Assembly (NCBI GenBank): GCA_013153795.1
Contig: JAADDV010000049.1
Coordinates: forward strand, 1 to 7,184
Source: Aquificota bacterium
GTDB taxonomy: Bacteria > Aquificota > Aquificia > Aquificales > Hydrogenothermaceae
DNA length: 7,184 nucleotides
Reading direction: 5' to 3'
The notes under the pieces were generated by a model that had not been told where the DNA came from, ran no database searches, and worked only from the letters and a program-made list of their open reading frames with translations. Shown here piece by piece: positions 5,723 to 7,184 of this stretch. Positions within the stretch are counted from its first letter, which is position 1; every line of letters starts with the position of its first letter. The position numbers and the translations under genes were made by a program.

Positions 5723-6826
5723 TTATAAAACAACTTCAACCCTATTTTTTCCATTCTTCTTAGCTTTATATAAAGCTTCATCAGCTCTTCTTAAAAAAGA
5801 TTTTACAGTATCTCCCATTTTTACCTGTGTAACTCCAAAAGAAGCCGTTACTCTAACAGCTTTTCCATCTTCTAGCTTAACTTCTCTGTTTTCTATTATT
5901 CTTCTTAATCTTTCTGCAACATTTTTTGCATCTTTTATTTCCACTCCTGGAAGGAGAATTCCAAATTCTTCTCCTCCTATCCTACCTACAACTGTATTAG
6001 CTCTTAGATAAAATCTAAAAATAGAAGCTATTTCCTTTAATACCATATCACCAGCTAGATGGCCATAAGTATCATTTATTCTTTTAAAATCATCTATGTC
6101 AACATAAATAAGGGAAAAAGGATAATTTTTTTTATGAAAATCTTTTATAGCGTCTTCTACTGCCCTTTCAAATCTTTTTCTATTTACTAAACCAGTTAAA
6201 AAATCATGACTGGCTTCTGCCTTTGCATGAGCCAATTCTTTTTGTAATCTTTTTATTTCTTCATGATATCTTTCTACTTCATTTTTTAAAACCATATTTT
6301 GTTGTTTTAATTCTTGTATCTCTTTTAAAACAAGATTTACAGCTGTAGTTAAATCTGCCAAAGAAATATCTTTAGTCGATTCTGAAAGTTTCTTTGTATG
6401 ATTGTCTATATTTCTTTGATGAACACTTATGTTTTCAATTAAATTGAGCATAATAACATCAAGCTTCTCAGCAATATTAGATAGTGTTTCAGAAAGTTCA
6501 TCTTTTTCTTTTTCGGTAATTTCTGAAACATCTTCATCAAAAATTTCTTTATAAAGTCCTATTATTTCTAGGTCTGTAAGCTCTTTTCCTGTTTCATTTA
6601 AATGGCAGAACAAAAGAAACCATCTTTCATAATTTTTTGGAACAGGAGGAATATTATATTTGATTAAAAAACTTAACTCTTTCCTTACTATATCCATTAC
6701 TTTTTTTATTTCATCAGGAGAAAGCCTTTTTTTCTTTTTTATTGTTTCATAAAACTCACACGTAAATTTGCCCAATTTGTTTTTCCTTGTTTTTTCTATA
6801 TTTAGTAAGTTATCGGACACAATCAT
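5723..6826 (-). CDS. Diguanylate cyclase (GGDEF protein) with helical N-terminal region and coiled coil
   Basis: The predicted enzyme makes cyclic di-GMP from two GTP. Counting from the ATG at 6826 it has 367 aa. The N-terminal 150 residues are helical and carry IPPVPKNYERWF (59-70), a motif also seen in other GGDEF proteins with unnamed helical sensor regions. About 165-205 is a coiled coil (NEVERYHEEIKRLQKEL), which normally dimerises the cyclase. The GGDEF domain, about 206-367, has DFLTGLVNRKRF (208-219), DIDDFKRINDTYGH (243-256), the signature GGEEF (284-288), ASFGV (328-332) and RADEALYKAKKNGKNR (347-362). All catalytic positions look intact. The product-inhibition I-site RxxD is RANT (275-278), so its Asp is missing. 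No transmembrane helix or signal peptide is present, so it is cytoplasmic. The start is uncertain: the frame also opens at TTG 6844, and a TTG at 6775 has an AAGGA site 8 bases upstream (6788-6784). The ATG was chosen by convention. Confidence 0.93.
   Translation of the reverse strand: MIVSDNLLNIEKTRKNKLGKFTCEFYETIKKKKRLSPDEIKKVMDIVRKELSFLIKYNIPPVPKNYERWFLLFCHLNETGKELTDLEIIGLYKEIFDEDVSEITEKEKDELSETLSNIAEKLDVIMLNLIENISVHQRNIDNHTKKLSESTKDISLADLTTAVNLVLKEIQELKQQNMVLKNEVERYHEEIKRLQKELAHAKAEASHDFLTGLVNRKRFERAVEDAIKDFHKKNYPFSLIYVDIDDFKRINDTYGHLAGDMVLKEIASIFRFYLRANTVVGRIGGEEFGILLPGVEIKDAKNVAERLRRIIENREVKLEDGKAVRVTASFGVTQVKMGDTVKSFLRRADEALYKAKKNGKNRVEVVL
6784..6788 (-). promoter_or_regulatory. Candidate internal ribosome site for an alternative cyclase start
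   Basis: On the minus strand AAGGA is followed, after 8 bases, by an in-frame TTG at 6775-6773. Neither the ATG at 6826 nor the TTG at 6844 has a recognisable ribosome site, unlike most other genes here. If used, the protein would be 350 aa and still contain the whole recognisable N-terminal motif and cyclase domain. Confidence 0.35.
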
Positions 6827-6854
6827 ATACAGATTAAGACTCAAAATATAACAG

Positions 6855-6883
6855 TAGATTAAATATAAACTTTATCCTAAAAT
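6855..6883 (+). promoter_or_regulatory. Possible promoter for the phosphohexomutase gene
   Basis: TAGATT (6855-6860, 3 of 6) and TAAAAT (6878-6883, 5 of 6) are 17 bases apart. Transcription would start near 6890, about 30 bases before the ATG at 6921. It overlaps a candidate promoter on the other strand. Confidence 0.3.
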
Positions 6884-6897
6884 TTTAAGAGTTTCAA
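6869..6897 (-). promoter_or_regulatory. Possible promoter for the diguanylate cyclase gene
   Basis: On the minus strand TTGAAA (6897-6892, 5 of 6) is followed by 17 bases and TAAAGT (6874-6869, 4 of 6). The start site would be near 6862, which includes all three candidate translation starts in the transcript. The -35 sits inside a small dyad AGTTTCAAACT (6890-6900). Confidence 0.35.
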
Positions 6898-6910
6898 ACT
6901 TAAACAAATT

Positions 6911-6915
6911 GGAGG
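6911..6915 (+). promoter_or_regulatory. Ribosome binding site of the phosphohexomutase gene
   Basis: GGAGG lies 5 bases before the ATG at 6921 and supports that start. Confidence 0.8.
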
Positions 6916-6920
6916 AAATA

Positions 6921-7184
6921 ATGGGGATAAAATTTGGGACAGATGGATGGAGGGCTGTAATAGCTGAAGAATTTACATTTGACAATGTTGCTAAGGTTGC
7001 TCAAGCACATGCAGAGCATCTAAAAGCAAATAATGGAAAAAAAGTTGTTGTAGGATATGACCCTAGATTTATGTCTGAAGATTTTGCTTCTACAGTTGCA
7101 GAGGTTTTCGCAAGCAATGATTTTGAAGTTATTTTATCTTCAAAGGTTTGTTCAACGCCAGCTCTTTCTCTAATGGCAAAAGAG
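6921..7184 (+). CDS. Phosphoglucomutase/phosphomannomutase (3'-partial)
   Basis: The first 88 codons of an alpha-D-phosphohexomutase are present and run off the right edge. The family moves a phosphate between C1 and C6 of hexose phosphates, linking glycolytic sugars to nucleotide sugars, glycogen and cell-envelope glycans. Seen: the N-terminal signature KFGTDGWRA (4-12), typical of bacterial phosphoglucomutase/phosphomannomutase proteins, with the conserved Arg at 11; VVVGYDPRFMSEDFA (42-56), the conserved GxDxR-type strand of domain I; and CSTPALS (77-83), the conserved TPA turn. The phosphoserine loop and the sugar- and phosphate-binding loops lie beyond the window, so glucose versus mannose (or glucosamine) preference cannot be judged. 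It is divergent from the cyclase gene across a 76- to 94-base gap. Confidence 0.93.
   Translation, partial: MGIKFGTDGWRAVIAEEFTFDNVAKVAQAHAEHLKANNGKKVVVGYDPRFMSEDFASTVAEVFASNDFEVILSSKVCSTPALSLMAKE

Noticed and set aside
5706..6011. Plus-strand open frame of 101 codons with a hydrophobic, Ser/Leu/Phe-rich product
   Set aside because: It is antisense to the conserved GGDEF domain; the hydrophobic look comes from the complement of Lys/Glu-rich codons.

Overview
This window is AT-rich throughout. Arginine is coded mostly by AGA/AGG, ATA is a common isoleucine codon, and the proteins are rich in Lys, Glu and Ile. With strong GGAGG-type ribosome sites, lipoprotein and outer-membrane barrel features (so a Gram-negative envelope), and a phosphohexomutase that begins with a KFGTDGWRA-type motif, this suggests a low-GC thermophilic Gram-negative bacterium. 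The best guess is Aquificota (Hydrogenothermaceae, e.g. Sulfurihydrogenibium-like). That assignment is inference from composition and protein flavour, not from a search.

Layout: (1) bases 3-185 hold the C-terminal end of a probable outer-membrane beta-barrel protein that enters from the left. (2) 270-1820 (+) encodes a 516-aa lipoprotein of unknown function with its own promoter and ribosome site. (3) 1853-3256 (-) encodes a GlcD-type FAD-linked 2-hydroxyacid dehydrogenase, convergent with the lipoprotein gene; a GC-rich symmetric hairpin (1821-1847) serves as terminator for both. (4) A 166-base divergent intergenic region leads to a two-gene unit on +, a small rhodanese (3423-3773) and the GTPase TypA/BipA (3789-5606, TTG start), closed by a strong hairpin terminator (5622-5656). 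(5) 5723 to about 6826 (-) encodes a diguanylate cyclase with a helical N-terminal region, a coiled coil, an intact GGEEF site and a degraded inhibitory site. (6) From 6921 (+) a phosphoglucomutase/phosphomannomutase starts and runs off the right edge, divergent from the cyclase.

The genes do not form one pathway. They look like ordinary chromosomal genes in short units: envelope (barrel tail and lipoprotein), carbon/redox metabolism (GlcD-like, hexose-phosphate mutase), sulfur transfer plus translation stress (rhodanese-TypA), and c-di-GMP signalling. No mobile element, CRISPR array, tRNA or rRNA was seen. No intergenic gap exceeds 300 bases.

I did not find a clear undescribed system. The points most worth a second look are the barrel-tail/lipoprotein pair at the left edge, the divergent G5 region of TypA, the diguanylate cyclase without a canonical I-site, and the rhodanese-TypA pairing.
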